A stretch of 64,000 nt of DNA from contig NZ_FOYL01000004.1 of assembly GCF_900115955.1 (NCBI RefSeq), positions 186,001 to 250,000 of the forward strand. The letters are read 5' to 3'. The notes under the pieces are model-generated. The model saw nothing but the letters and a program-made list of their open reading frames with translations. It made no database searches and was not told where the DNA came from. This DNA comes from Lentzea waywayandensis. GTDB lineage: Bacteria; Actinomycetota; Actinomycetes; Mycobacteriales; Pseudonocardiaceae. The translations under genes were made by a program, and so were the position numbers. Of the stretch, positions 25,700-34,745 are shown one piece after another (position 1 is the stretch's first letter; the number at the start of each line of letters is the position of its first letter).

Positions 25700-26901
25700 G
25701 AAGGCGGAGCTTCCTCGCGGCAAGCGCCCTGTCCGTCCCCCTCGTCAGCACAGCCACCGCCAACGCGACCCCGAAGCTCGCCACCGCCTCCGAACAACTC
25801 GCGCAGGACGGCTGGCGCAAGCTCAAGGGCCGCAAGGTCGGCGTGCTCACGAACCCGACAGGCGTCCTCAAGGACCAGACCCACGTCGTCGACTCGATGG
25901 TCGCCCACGACGCCAAGCCGACCGCCGTCTTCGGGCCAGAACACGGCTTCCGCGGCACGGCACAGGCGGGTGGCTCCGAAGGCGACTACGCGGACCCGCG
26001 CACCGGCATCCCGGTGTACGACACGTACCAAGCCAACCCCGCGAAGATCCAGGCGATGTTCACGAAGGCGGGCATCGACACGGTCGTGTTCGACATCGCG
26101 GACGTGGGCGCGCGCTTCTACACCTACATCTGGTCGCTGTACCAGGCGATGGAAGCGGCCAAGGACCTGGACTTCATCGTCCTCGACCGCCCGAACCCCA
26201 TCGGTGGCGGCGCGAACGGCCCGCAGCTCGACCCGGCTTACGCGACCTTCGTGGGCCTGAAGCCGATCGTCCAGCAACACGGCATGACGGTCGGCGAACT
26301 GGCCCGCCTCTTCAAGGGCGAGTTCGACCTCAAGACCAAGCTCGAAGTGGTCAACGTCAGGAACTGGCGCCGCAACCAGCTCGACACCGGTCTGCCGTGG
26401 GTCCCGCCGAGCCCGAACATGCCCACCCAGGACACCGCGCTGGTCTACCCCGGCACGTGCCTGTTCGAGGGCACGGTGCTGTCCGAGGGCCGCGGCACCA
26501 CCCGCCCGTTCGAAACGGTCGGCGCGCCCGGCATCGACTGGCGCTGGGCCGAAGCACTGAACGCCCTGAACCTCAAGGGGATCAGGTTCCGCGAGACCTA
26601 CTTCTCGCCGACGTTCAACAAGTTCCAGGGCAAGACCTGCGGCGGTGTCACCCTGCACGTCACCGACGCGGCCGAGTTCGACGCCATCAAGGCTGCCGTC
26701 GCCATGCTGATCACCGCGAAGTCGTTGTACCCCGCCGTGTTCGCGTGGCGTCCCGACAACTGGATCGACAAGCTCAGCGGCTCCGACCGGCTGCGCAGGA
26801 TGATCGACGCCCAGGCTCCCCTGGACGAGATCACCGGTGCGTGGCAACAGGAGCTCCAGCAGTTCCGCCGCACCCGCCTGCCCTACCTGCGCTACCGGTG
26901 A
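25696..26901 (+). CDS. namZ: Exported exo-beta-N-acetylmuramidase (NamZ, DUF1343)
   Basis: The protein has about 401 residues. It is a homologue of YbbC/NamZ, which releases MurNAc from the non-reducing end of peptidoglycan disaccharide chains. An N-terminal RRRSFLAASALSVPL segment resembles a Tat signal. Family elements are KVGVLTNPTGVLKD, VFGPEHGFRGTAQAG, FDIADVGARFYTYIWS, VLDRPNPIGG and LFEGTVLSEGRGTTRPFE. The start GTG 25696 overlaps the nagZ stop (GTGA), so the two enzymes are made together. They would act in turn, NagZ removing GlcNAc and NamZ removing MurNAc. Confidence 0.93.
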   Translation: MRRRSFLAASALSVPLVSTATANATPKLATASEQLAQDGWRKLKGRKVGVLTNPTGVLKDQTHVVDSMVAHDAKPTAVFGPEHGFRGTAQAGGSEGDYADPRTGIPVYDTYQANPAKIQAMFTKAGIDTVVFDIADVGARFYTYIWSLYQAMEAAKDLDFIVLDRPNPIGGGANGPQLDPAYATFVGLKPIVQQHGMTVGELARLFKGEFDLKTKLEVVNVRNWRRNQLDTGLPWVPPSPNMPTQDTALVYPGTCLFEGTVLSEGRGTTRPFETVGAPGIDWRWAEALNALNLKGIRFRETYFSPTFNKFQGKTCGGVTLHVTDAAEFDAIKAAVAMLITAKSLYPAVFAWRPDNWIDKLSGSDRLRRMIDAQAPLDEITGAWQQELQQFRRTRLPYLRYR

Positions 26902-26908
26902 GGACGCC

Positions 26909-28432
26909 ATGCTCATCCCTGCCTTGGCCGTCGCACTCGTGACGACGGCAGTACCCGGCCACTTCGACCAGCCCCAGGACGGCTTCGCGAACCGCTGGAC
27001 GACGCTGCGCGAGTCGAACCCGTTCTGGGCGAACCTCGACCCGGAGCCGATCAACGCGGCCCTGCGCCGGCTCCGCGAGTTCCAGAAGCCCCAGGCCAAC
27101 GGCAAACCGCTGTTCGCCGGTGCCGTCACGATGTACGTGCACGGCGGCAAGATCGTCACGCACGACCGCACCGGCTACGCGGTTCTCTACTCCGACCAGC
27201 AAACCCAGCTGCCGGAAGAAGAACGCGTCCCGATGCGCAAGGACACGATCTTCGACTTCGCCTCCATCTCCAAGCTCTTCACCTCGATAGCGGTGATCCA
27301 GCAGGTCGAGCAGGGCAGGGTGAGCATCGACGAGAAGGTCGCCACCTATCTGCCCGAGTTCGGCGTGAACGGCAAAGAGAACATCACCGTCAAGCAGCTC
27401 CTCACACACACGAGCGGCCTTGAGCCGTTCATCCCGCTGTGGCAGAGGTACCCGGACGTCCCGTCACGCATCAAGGCCGTGATGGACGTGAAGCCGAAGT
27501 CCACGCCCGGCACCACGTACGTCTACTCGGACCTGAACCTGATCACGCTCGGCGAGCTGGTCTTCAAGGTCAGCGGCAAGAAGCTCGATCAGGCGGTCAA
27601 GGACGGCATCACCAGGCCGCTCGACATGAAGGACACCGGCTACAACCCGAAGGCCAAGGACCGCACGGCCGCAACGGAGTTCCAGTCGGCACCGCCACGC
27701 GGCATCGTCCGCGGCGAGGTGCACGACGAGAACGCGTGGTCCCTCGGAGGAGTAGCGGGCCACGCCGGTGTCTTCGGCACGGCAAAGGACCTCGCCGTCC
27801 TCGGCCAGACGATCCTCAACGGCGGCACGTACAACGGCCGCCGGATCCTGACCGAGCACTCCGTCGAGCTGATGCTGACGAACTTCAACCAGCAGTTCCC
27901 CGACAACGCCCACGGCCTCGGCTTCGAGCTCGACCAACGCTGGTACATGGGCGGGCTGAGCGGTCCGGGAACAGCAGGTCACACCGGCTACACCGGTACG
28001 TCGTTCGTGATCGACAAGGCCTCGCGGTCGATCGCGATCCTGCTGTCCAACCGCGTGCACCCGAGCCGTGACTGGGGCAGCGTGAACCCCGCCCGCCGGG
28101 TCGTCGCCGACGGTCTGGCCAACGCGCTCGCGGTCCAGTCGCACGGAAAGCAATGGCGTGCGACGACTTCCGGCGGCACGCTCACCACGGACCGTCCGGT
28201 CGAGGTCTTCGTGGATGTCGACAAGGGCGACAAGCTGACGATCCAGCACTGGAACGGCACGGACTGGCAGGACGCGCGCACCATCACGACGACCGGACGC
28301 CGTTGGGTGCCAACGGAATCCGTGAAGACCAGGTTCGTCTACACCAAGGCGGGCCTGTACAACGGCCGAGGCGTCTACGTGCACGCCCGTGGCGACGTCA
28401 CGGCCGAGGGTTGGTCAGTGGCACGCCGCTAG
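26909..28432 (+). CDS. Exported serine beta-lactamase-like hydrolase (AmlE/PBP-like)
   Basis: The protein has about 507 residues with a signal peptide (MLIPALAVALVTTAV). Penicillin-binding fold motifs: SxxK in FASISKLFTS, a YxN variant in VYSDLNLI (Asp in place of Asn-type context), and HTGYTGTSF in the KTG position. A beta-rich C-terminal domain of about 120 residues follows. It is probably a peptidase or esterase acting on cell-wall peptides, as AmlE in the Bacillus murQ-nagZ-namZ operon is thought to. ATG 26909 has GAGG 5 nt upstream and lies 7 bp after namZ. The 3' end overlaps the convergent MocR gene by 18 bp. Confidence 0.82.
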   Translation: MLIPALAVALVTTAVPGHFDQPQDGFANRWTTLRESNPFWANLDPEPINAALRRLREFQKPQANGKPLFAGAVTMYVHGGKIVTHDRTGYAVLYSDQQTQLPEEERVPMRKDTIFDFASISKLFTSIAVIQQVEQGRVSIDEKVATYLPEFGVNGKENITVKQLLTHTSGLEPFIPLWQRYPDVPSRIKAVMDVKPKSTPGTTYVYSDLNLITLGELVFKVSGKKLDQAVKDGITRPLDMKDTGYNPKAKDRTAATEFQSAPPRGIVRGEVHDENAWSLGGVAGHAGVFGTAKDLAVLGQTILNGGTYNGRRILTEHSVELMLTNFNQQFPDNAHGLGFELDQRWYMGGLSGPGTAGHTGYTGTSFVIDKASRSIAILLSNRVHPSRDWGSVNPARRVVADGLANALAVQSHGKQWRATTSGGTLTTDRPVEVFVDVDKGDKLTIQHWNGTDWQDARTITTTGRRWVPTESVKTRFVYTKAGLYNGRGVYVHARGDVTAEGWSVARR

Positions 28433-29752
28433 CACCTCGGTGAACAGCGGGAGCGCCCGTGGAAACGCGGGCGCTCCGAAGCTCACCACGATCCCCGTCC
28501 GGTCGTCGTCGCTCAGCTCGTGCCGGAACCACGAGAGAGGGCTGACCTCGATCCCACGTTCGCGCGCGGTCTGCACGATCGCCGTCTCATGCGGTGTGTC
28601 GAGCACGGCGTGCATTCCCGCCGCGATACCGGACACCGACGCGTACGGCGAGACAGCCTCCACCAGCCGATCGCGCCGCCGTTGGTATTTGAGCCGCATC
28701 CGCCGCACATGGCTGTCGTAGGCGCCGCTTTCCAGGAAATCGGCCAGGATCAGCTGGTCGAGCATGCTGATGTGCTGCTCACGGTCGGTCTTCAGGGCCA
28801 GGATCGGGTCCACGAACCGGTCCGGCAACACCATCCAGGCGATCCGCAACGCCGGTGACAACGCCTTGCTGGACGTGCCCAGATAGACGACGTGCTCCGG
28901 ATCCAGTCCCTGCACGGCTCCGACCGGCTGCCGGTCATAGCGGAACTCGCCGTCGTAGTCGTCTTCCAGCACAAGGCCGTCCACGCGCCGTGCCCACTCC
29001 ACGGCCGATGCGCGCCGCCGTGGGTGCAAGGGACCGCCCAACGGGAACTGGTGCGCCGGCGTCAACACACACGCACGCCGGTCATCGGGCAACTGCTCGG
29101 TGTTCGCACCGTGGTCGTCCACCGCCAACGGCACTGTCGACTTCCACAGCGAGCGGTGGAAACCCAGCCCGTACTCCTCGACGACGACCGGCGGCTTCAG
29201 CAGCCGGTCGAACATCCCCACCGCGCCCCCGAACCCCGAACACACCACGATCCGTTCGGGATCGGCCCGCACCCCGCGCGCCCGCGCCAGGTACTCGGCC
29301 AGCGCCGTCCGCAGCTCGATGCGCCCCCGCGGGTCCCCCGGCCCGAACGCCTCCGAGGGCGCCGCCGTCAACGCCCGGCGGGTGGACCGGATCCACTCGG
29401 CGCGCGGGAACTCGGTGACGTCGGGCGTGGACACCGTCAGGTCGAACCGCACCTCCGCGCCTGGCTCCGGCCGCTTCACCGGTGGCGGTGGCTCGACCCG
29501 TTGCGCGACAACGGTTCCCGATCCCTGACGCGCGGTCAGCCACCCCTCGGCGACGAGCTCCGCGTAGGCCTCGGCGACGGTGTTCCGCGCGATTCCGAGA
29601 TCAAGAGCGAGTGACCGCGAGGCGGGCAGCCTCGTACCGGGAGGCAACCGCGCCGACCGAACCGCTTCGCGCAGCGACGCCGTCAACCGGTGCCGCAGAC
29701 CACCCGGACCGGACAGGTCCAGGTGGAAGTCCAGATTGGCCCACGATTCCAC
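28415..29752 (-). CDS. MocR-type regulator (GntR DNA-binding domain fused to an aminotransferase-like domain)
   Basis: The protein has 445 residues. The winged helix-turn-helix includes LPASRSLALDLGIARNTV. Next comes a PLP-dependent aminotransferase fold with the lysine in YLGTSSKALSPALR. MocR proteins bind PLP or a related compound as effector and often control a divergent gene. Here the AhpD-like gene starts 50 bp away on the other strand, so it is the likely target besides autoregulation. The start is GTG 29752. It separates the nagZ-namZ group from the MurR/MurQ pair. Confidence 0.9.
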   Translation of the reverse strand: MESWANLDFHLDLSGPGGLRHRLTASLREAVRSARLPPGTRLPASRSLALDLGIARNTVAEAYAELVAEGWLTARQGSGTVVAQRVEPPPPVKRPEPGAEVRFDLTVSTPDVTEFPRAEWIRSTRRALTAAPSEAFGPGDPRGRIELRTALAEYLARARGVRADPERIVVCSGFGGAVGMFDRLLKPPVVVEEYGLGFHRSLWKSTVPLAVDDHGANTEQLPDDRRACVLTPAHQFPLGGPLHPRRRASAVEWARRVDGLVLEDDYDGEFRYDRQPVGAVQGLDPEHVVYLGTSSKALSPALRIAWMVLPDRFVDPILALKTDREQHISMLDQLILADFLESGAYDSHVRRMRLKYQRRRDRLVEAVSPYASVSGIAAGMHAVLDTPHETAIVQTARERGIEVSPLSWFRHELSDDDRTGIVVSFGAPAFPRALPLFTEVLAACH

Positions 29753-29802
29753 GACCAGATTGCACCATGCCCAGGGCCAATCAGCGTCATAAGTTTCTAC
29801 TC

Positions 29803-30249
29803 ATGACGAACCGAATCGACCTCGCCAAGAAGGCACCGAAGGTCTACCGCGCCATGATCGCCCTCGACGCCGCGGCCCGCGAGGGTCTCGACGAGCAGCT
29901 CGCCGAGCTCGTCCGCATCCGGGCCTCCCAGCTCAACCACTGCGCCTACTGCCTCAACATGCACACGGTCGACGCCCGGAAGGGCGGTGAGACCGAGGCC
30001 CGCATCTACCTGCTCAACGCGTGGCAGGAAGCCGGTGACCTCTACACCGAGAAGGAGCAGGCCGCGCTGCGGCTGACCGAGGCCATCACGGTCCTGAGCA
30101 GCCACGAGTACGTCAGCGACGAGGTCTACGAGCGGGCCGCGAAGCACTTCGGAGAGGAGGAACTGGCCCAGCTCATCGCGCTGATCTTCACCATCAACTC
30201 GTGGAACCGGATCGCGGTCTCCACCAGGAAGGTGCCCGACGTCCACTAG
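29803..30249 (+). CDS. AhpD-like carboxymuconolactone decarboxylase family protein
   Basis: The protein has 148 residues. The redox signature is QLNHCAYCLNMHTVDA, a CxxC followed by His, as in AhpD-type alkylhydroperoxidases, with LDEQLAELVRIRAS before it. It is predicted to be a cytosolic trimer or hexamer with peroxidase or thiol-disulfide activity. ATG 29803 sits close to the divergent MocR gene, which probably regulates it. Sequence alone does not separate a peroxidase from other family functions. Confidence 0.87.
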   Translation: MTNRIDLAKKAPKVYRAMIALDAAAREGLDEQLAELVRIRASQLNHCAYCLNMHTVDARKGGETEARIYLLNAWQEAGDLYTEKEQAALRLTEAITVLSSHEYVSDEVYERAAKHFGEEELAQLIALIFTINSWNRIAVSTRKVPDVH

Positions 30250-30278
30250 GAACCTGCCGAGAGAGTGACTTTCGGACA

Positions 30279-30314
30279 CACTCCGTTGACCCTCGGAGTG
30301 GCGGTTAGTAAGTT
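30279..30314 (+). promoter_or_regulatory. Promoter and operator of the murR-murQ pair
   Basis: TTGACC (30286-30291), a 17-bp spacer and TAAGTT (30309-30314) are followed 6 nt later by the GTG start, so the mRNA is probably leaderless. A 7-bp inverted repeat, CACTCCG/CGGAGTG (30279-30285 and 30294-30300), brackets the -35 element and would suit autorepression by the RpiR-type regulator. Confidence 0.6.
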
Positions 30315-30320
30315 TCCCAC

Positions 30321-31241
30321 GTGTCCACTGAAAGCAGTGCCGAGTCCAGTCCACTGGTGAAGATCCGGTCGTTGCTGCCGGGTCTCGCGCGCGCCGAGCA
30401 GCGCGTCGCGAAGGTGGTTCTGGAGAACCCCGGAACTGTCGCGCACCGCAGCATCACCGAGGTCGCCGAGCAGGCGGGCACCAGTGAGACGACGGTGACG
30501 CGGTTCTGCAAGGCCATCGGCGTGGGTGGATATCCGGAGCTGCGCATCGCGCTCGCCGCCGACACCGCCCGCAGCCAGGCCAGGGCCAACCACGACATGG
30601 GTGGCGACATCGGACCGGGCGACGACCTCAAGCAGGTCGTCGGCAAGGTCGCGTTCGCCGACGCCCGCGCCGTCGAGGAGACCGCGGAGCAGCTCGACAT
30701 CGAGTCGCTCGACAAGGTCGTCCAAGCGGTCGCGGGCGCCCGTCGTGTCGACGTCTACGGCTTCGGCGCGTCCGCGTTCGTCGCGTTCGACCTTCAGCAG
30801 AAGCTGCACCGCATAGGGCTCACCTGCTTCGCGTGGAACGACACGCACATCGCGCTGACGTCGGCCGCCGTCCTGACCCCCGCGGACGTTGCCGTCGGCA
30901 TCTCGCACACGGGCTCGACCTCGGAGACCGTCGAGGCTCTCCGCGTCGCCCGCGAGACCGGCGCCACCACCGTCGCCCTGACGAACTTCCCGCGCTCGCC
31001 CATCACCGAGGTCGCCGACCACGTGCTGACCACGGCCGCGCGCGAGACCACGTTCCGCTCCGGCGCGATGGCGAGCCGCATCGCCCAGCTCACGGTGATC
31101 GACTGCCTGTTCATCGGCGTCGCCCAGCACCACGTGGACTCGGCGAAGACGGCGCTGGAGGCGACCTACGAAGCCGTGTCCGGCCATCGGCTCGGTGCCA
31201 GACCAGACGGCCGGCGACGGCCGCGGGAGACGACTAAATGA
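30321..31241 (+). CDS. RpiR-family regulator with SIS domain, MurR-like
   Basis: The protein has 306 residues. The N-terminal helix-turn-helix (about 1-80) includes ITEVAEQAGTSETTVTRFCK. The C-terminal SIS sugar-phosphate domain (about 125-265) includes VYGFGASAFVAFDLQQKL and GISHTGSTSETVEAL. Overlap with murQ (ATGA) makes it very likely that it senses MurNAc-6-phosphate and controls MurNAc use, as MurR does in E. coli. The start is GTG 30321, probably leaderless. The extra Arg-rich C-terminal tail (GARPDGRRRPRETTK) is a local feature. Confidence 0.85.
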   Translation: MSTESSAESSPLVKIRSLLPGLARAEQRVAKVVLENPGTVAHRSITEVAEQAGTSETTVTRFCKAIGVGGYPELRIALAADTARSQARANHDMGGDIGPGDDLKQVVGKVAFADARAVEETAEQLDIESLDKVVQAVAGARRVDVYGFGASAFVAFDLQQKLHRIGLTCFAWNDTHIALTSAAVLTPADVAVGISHTGSTSETVEALRVARETGATTVALTNFPRSPITEVADHVLTTAARETTFRSGAMASRIAQLTVIDCLFIGVAQHHVDSAKTALEATYEAVSGHRLGARPDGRRRPRETTK

Positions 31242-32149
31242 TCTCCCCCCGGAACGGTGTGGTGGTGCGCGTGGAATCTCCGACCGAGCAACGGAACCCG
31301 CGGACCACGGACATCGACCGGGTACCCACGATCGACGTGCTGCGCATGATCAACGACGAGGACCGCACGGTCCCGGCCGCGGTCGCGCAGGCTTTGCCGG
31401 ACCTGGCCCGCGCGGTCGACCTCGGCGTCGCGGCGATCATGTCCGGCGGCCGCGTGCACTACGTCGGCGCGGGCACGTCCGGCCGGTTGGCCACGCTGGA
31501 CGCCGCTGAACTCGTCCCCACCTTCAACGTTCCCGGCGACTGGTTCATCGCCCACCACGCCGGCGGTCCGGAAGCCCTCGTCCGCGCCGTCGAAGAGGTG
31601 GAGGACCACTCCGGCGCCGCCCAGATCCGCCGCCATGCCACCGGAAAAGACCTGGTGGTGGGCGTGACGGCGTCCGGGCGCACACCGTTCGTGATCGGCG
31701 CCCTGCAAGAGGCGCAAACGCTTGGCGCCCACACGGTGCTGGTGTCGAACAACGCGTCGGTGCCGTTCACCCCGGACGTCCTCGTCACGCTGAACACCGG
31801 TCCCGAGGCCATCGCCGGCTCCACCCGGATGAAGGCGGGATCGGCCCAGAAGCTGGTCCTGACCTCGTTCTCCACCGCGGTGATGATCAAGCTCGGGCGC
31901 ACCTACTCGAACCTGATGGTCAGCATGCGCGCCACCAACGCGAAGCTGCGCGGCCGGACGATCCGGATCCTGCACGAGGCCACCGGCCAGCCCGAGAACG
32001 CGTGCGAGCAGGCGCTGGCGGACGCGTCCGGCGACCTCAAGGTAGCGCTCGTGCACCTGCTTTCCGGCGCACCGACCGAACGTGCGGCCGCCGCGTTGGA
32101 GGACACGAAGGGCCACGTCCGCAACGCCCTGGACCGGCTAGCCGGCTGA
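31238..32149 (+). CDS. murQ: N-acetylmuramic acid 6-phosphate etherase
   Basis: The protein has 303 residues. It splits MurNAc-6-phosphate into GlcNAc-6-phosphate and lactate in the cytosol. SIS-domain signatures are VGAGTSGRLATLDAAEL, followed by VPTF, where the E. coli enzyme has a catalytic Glu nearby, then VVGVTASGRTPFV and GPEAIAGSTRMKAGSAQK. ATG 31238 overlaps the regulator stop. The 3' end overlaps the convergent flavohaemoprotein gene by 12 bp. No MurNAc kinase or transporter is present in the window, so the substrate must be produced by genes elsewhere. Confidence 0.93.
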   Translation: MISPRNGVVVRVESPTEQRNPRTTDIDRVPTIDVLRMINDEDRTVPAAVAQALPDLARAVDLGVAAIMSGGRVHYVGAGTSGRLATLDAAELVPTFNVPGDWFIAHHAGGPEALVRAVEEVEDHSGAAQIRRHATGKDLVVGVTASGRTPFVIGALQEAQTLGAHTVLVSNNASVPFTPDVLVTLNTGPEAIAGSTRMKAGSAQKLVLTSFSTAVMIKLGRTYSNLMVSMRATNAKLRGRTIRILHEATGQPENACEQALADASGDLKVALVHLLSGAPTERAAAALEDTKGHVRNALDRLAG

Positions 32150-33262
32150 CACGACGTCCGGCCCGAACACCTCGTAGTGGATGTCGGTGACCTTCGCCGC
32201 GAGCAACTGGGCCCGAATCTCGCGCAGGAACGGCACCGGCCCGCACAGGTAGGCGGTCGCGTTCTTCGGGATCTCGACGCCGCCGAGGTGGACCAACCCG
32301 GTCCGCTCGGCCGGCCACTCCCCGATCGGACGCTCGTAGAAGACGTGCGCCTGCGCGTCTTTCAGCTTGGCCACGAGCTGGGCGAGCTCGGCGCGGAACG
32401 GGTGCGAGAGCTGGTCGCGGTCACCGTGCAGCGCGACCACCCGCCGCGGCGAGCCGGTGGCGGCCAGCTCGGCGAGCATCGCGATCATCGGCGTGCAGCC
32501 GATCCCCGCGGACGCGAGCAGCACCGGGCCGTCACCGGGTTCGAGCGTCACGTCCCCGCACGGCCGGCTGAGCTTGAGCGTGCTGCCCACCGGCGCGAAG
32601 TCGTGCAGGTGGTTCGACACCTCGCCGTCCCGCTTCACCGAGAACTGGAGCGCGTCGTCGGCCCGTCCGGAGAGGCTGTACTGGCGGATCTGCCGGGAGC
32701 CGTCGGGAAGCGGGACGTGCACCGACACGTACTGACCGGGCCTGTTCGCGGGCACCGGACCGGTGACCGGCCTGACCACGAACGTCGCCACCTCGTCGGT
32801 CTCCTGGAACCGGGCGACCACCCGGTACTCCTGCTGTCCGCGCGGCACGTCGCGCTCCAGTGCCATCAGCGCGTCGGCCATCAGCCAGTAGACCTCGCTC
32901 CAGGCCGCCGCGATCTCCGGCGTGACGTTCAGGACCTCGGCGACCGCCGCGAGCAGGTGGTCGTGCACGACCGCGTACTGGCCGGAGGTGACGCCGACCG
33001 AGACGTGCTTGTGCGCGACGCGGCGCAGCATCGCGTCCGGCTGCTTCCCGGCGAGCAGTCCGGACGCGAAGGCCGCGATCGACCCCGCCAGAGCCTGGGC
33101 CTGGGTGCCGTTGGCCTGGTTGCCGCGGTTGAACATGAACCGCAGCAGGAGCGGGTGCTCGGCGAACATGCGGGCGTAGAACAGCCGGCTGATCTCGCCG
33201 ATGGTGGCGCCGACCGCGGGCAGGGTGGCCTCGAGAAGTTCGGCGGACTTCGGGGACAGCAT
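32138..33262 (-). CDS. hmp: Flavohaemoprotein-type globin reductase (nitric oxide dioxygenase)
   Basis: The protein has 374 residues. A globin domain (1-135) has Tyr29 (LFYARMF) as the B10 residue, Gln49 in the distal region and the proximal His86 in AHKHVSVGV. The ferredoxin-reductase part has the FAD motif RQYSLSG, then the NAD motif ASAGIGCTPMIAMLAEL and the end element YLCGPVPFLREI. It oxidises nitric oxide to nitrate with NAD(P)H, and protects against nitrosative stress. Start ATG 33262. It is slightly shorter than E. coli Hmp (396). Confidence 0.92.
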   Translation of the reverse strand: MLSPKSAELLEATLPAVGATIGEISRLFYARMFAEHPLLLRFMFNRGNQANGTQAQALAGSIAAFASGLLAGKQPDAMLRRVAHKHVSVGVTSGQYAVVHDHLLAAVAEVLNVTPEIAAAWSEVYWLMADALMALERDVPRGQQEYRVVARFQETDEVATFVVRPVTGPVPANRPGQYVSVHVPLPDGSRQIRQYSLSGRADDALQFSVKRDGEVSNHLHDFAPVGSTLKLSRPCGDVTLEPGDGPVLLASAGIGCTPMIAMLAELAATGSPRRVVALHGDRDQLSHPFRAELAQLVAKLKDAQAHVFYERPIGEWPAERTGLVHLGGVEIPKNATAYLCGPVPFLREIRAQLLAAKVTDIHYEVFGPDVVSAG

Positions 33263-33382
33263 CGGGGAACTCCGGTGGGTTGAACGACGAGGTCCCCGAC
33301 GGACAGCGGATCGAGTGAGGTGCGGAAGCCCCGCAGTCTACGGCGACGGTGAGGCCGGCCTGTTACGCGGCTCACATGCTCG

Positions 33383-33823
33383 TCATCCCGGCAAAACCGG
33401 GCGCCACGGGATCGGCGTCGACAGCACCATCGCGCTCGACGTCTCCCCGTGGCTCGCGAGCCGCACGAGCAGCCGTTCCAGCTCCAGGATCGACGTCGTC
33501 ACGACCTTCACGACCGAGCAGATGTCGCCGGTGAGCCGCACGACCTCGACCACCTCCGGGCAGTCGTCGAGCAGTTGGGGGTGCACCGTGATGCACCGCG
33601 GGCCGTAGCACTTCATGCGCACCAACGCGACGACCGGACGTCCGACCACGGTGGGATCGACCACGGCGCGATAGCCGGTGATCGCGCCCATGTTCTCCAG
33701 CCGGCGGACCCGTTGCGCGACCGTCGGCGGCGAGACGTGGACCCGGCGCGCGAGCTCGTTGTACGACAGGCGCGCATCCTCTTGGAGTGCCTCCAACAGG
33801 GCCTTGTCGACCTCGTCCAACAT
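33383..33823 (-). CDS. Lrp/AsnC-family regulator, probable regulator of kynA-kynU
   Basis: The protein has about 146 residues: a winged helix-turn-helix (LSYNELARRVHVSPPTVAQRVRRL) and a RAM effector domain (GRPVVALVRMKCYGPRC ... VVEVVRLTGDICSVVKV). ATG 33823 was chosen over GTG 33829. It is transcribed divergently from the tryptophan dioxygenase gene with 106 bp between. The usual arrangement is that tryptophan or kynurenine is the effector and the kyn genes are the target. Confidence 0.9.
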   Translation of the reverse strand: MLDEVDKALLEALQEDARLSYNELARRVHVSPPTVAQRVRRLENMGAITGYRAVVDPTVVGRPVVALVRMKCYGPRCITVHPQLLDDCPEVVEVVRLTGDICSVVKVVTTSILELERLLVRLASHGETSSAMVLSTPIPWRPVLPG

Positions 33824-33865
33824 GAACACAAAGCTACCCGGTGATCTGTTTTGCGTTTGGAAGAA

Positions 33866-33878
33866 GTTCGGCGCGAAC
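33866..33878. promoter_or_regulatory. Inverted repeat between lrp-type gene and kynA
   Basis: GTTCG-gcg-CGAAC lies in the middle of the divergent intergenic region. It is a candidate operator for the Lrp-type regulator. Confidence 0.4.
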
Positions 33879-33929
33879 GCCTTTCATCGCCCATTCAGGT
33901 GACAGGCCGTTCCGGCAACGATTGACCCC

Positions 33930-34745
33930 ATGAGCTGCCCCGTGTCCCCCAAGCTGGATTTCGGCGGCACCACGCCGTACGAGGACTACGTGCACGCGTC
34001 GGTGTTGCACACCCTTCAACAGCAGTGGTCCAAAGATCCCCGCGAGATGTCGTTCCTGGTCATCACGCAGGTGATGGAGCTGTACTTCGGCCTGCTCTGC
34101 TTCGAGTGGCGACAGGCCCAGACCGAACTGCGCGCCGACGACGTGCGGGCTGCCGTGCGCACGCTCCGACGTTCCGACCTGCACCTCCAGGCGCTCTCCG
34201 CGGCCTGGCGGCCGATCGCGCGCATGACTCCGACCGAGTTCAACTCGTTCCGCGACGCGCTCGGCGAGGGGTCCGGCTTCCAGTCGGGCATGTACCGCGA
34301 GATGGAGTTCCTGCTCGGCGAGAAGTCCGCGTCGATGCTCGTGCCGCACCGGGCCGTTCCCGCGATGCACGAACAGCTGGAGAAGTCGCTGGCCCTGCCG
34401 TCGCTCTACGACGACGTGCTGGCCGCGTTGAAGCGCAAGGGTTTCGACGTCCCGCAGAGCGTGCTGGACCGCGACCTGACCAAGGCCTACGAGCCGTCGG
34501 CCGAGGTCGAGCAGGTGTGGGCGGCGATCTACCGCGGCAACGACCGCGACCTGCTGGAGCTGGGCGAGGCGCTGACCGACATCGCCGAGGAGTTCGCGCG
34601 CTGGCGCTACGACCACCTGCTCGCGACCCGGCGGTCGATGGGCTCCAAGGTCGGCACGGGCGGCTCCGCCGGTGTTGCATGGCTGGAGAAGCGCACCCAA
34701 CGAGCGGTGTTCCCCGAGCTGTGGACCGCGAGGAGCTACGTCTGA
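33930..34745 (+). CDS. kynA: Tryptophan 2,3-dioxygenase
   Basis: The protein has 271 residues. This haem enzyme opens the indole ring of tryptophan to N-formylkynurenine. Signatures: GTTPYEDYVHASVLHTLQ, ITQVMELYFGLLCFEW, GEGSGFQSGMYREME and WRYDHLLATRRSMGSKVG, where the proximal His lies, followed by GTGGSAG. It starts at ATG 33930, and the end overlaps kynU (TGATG). The formamidase that normally links it to KynU is not in the window. Confidence 0.95.
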   Translation: MSCPVSPKLDFGGTTPYEDYVHASVLHTLQQQWSKDPREMSFLVITQVMELYFGLLCFEWRQAQTELRADDVRAAVRTLRRSDLHLQALSAAWRPIARMTPTEFNSFRDALGEGSGFQSGMYREMEFLLGEKSASMLVPHRAVPAMHEQLEKSLALPSLYDDVLAALKRKGFDVPQSVLDRDLTKAYEPSAEVEQVWAAIYRGNDRDLLELGEALTDIAEEFARWRYDHLLATRRSMGSKVGTGGSAGVAWLEKRTQRAVFPELWTARSYV

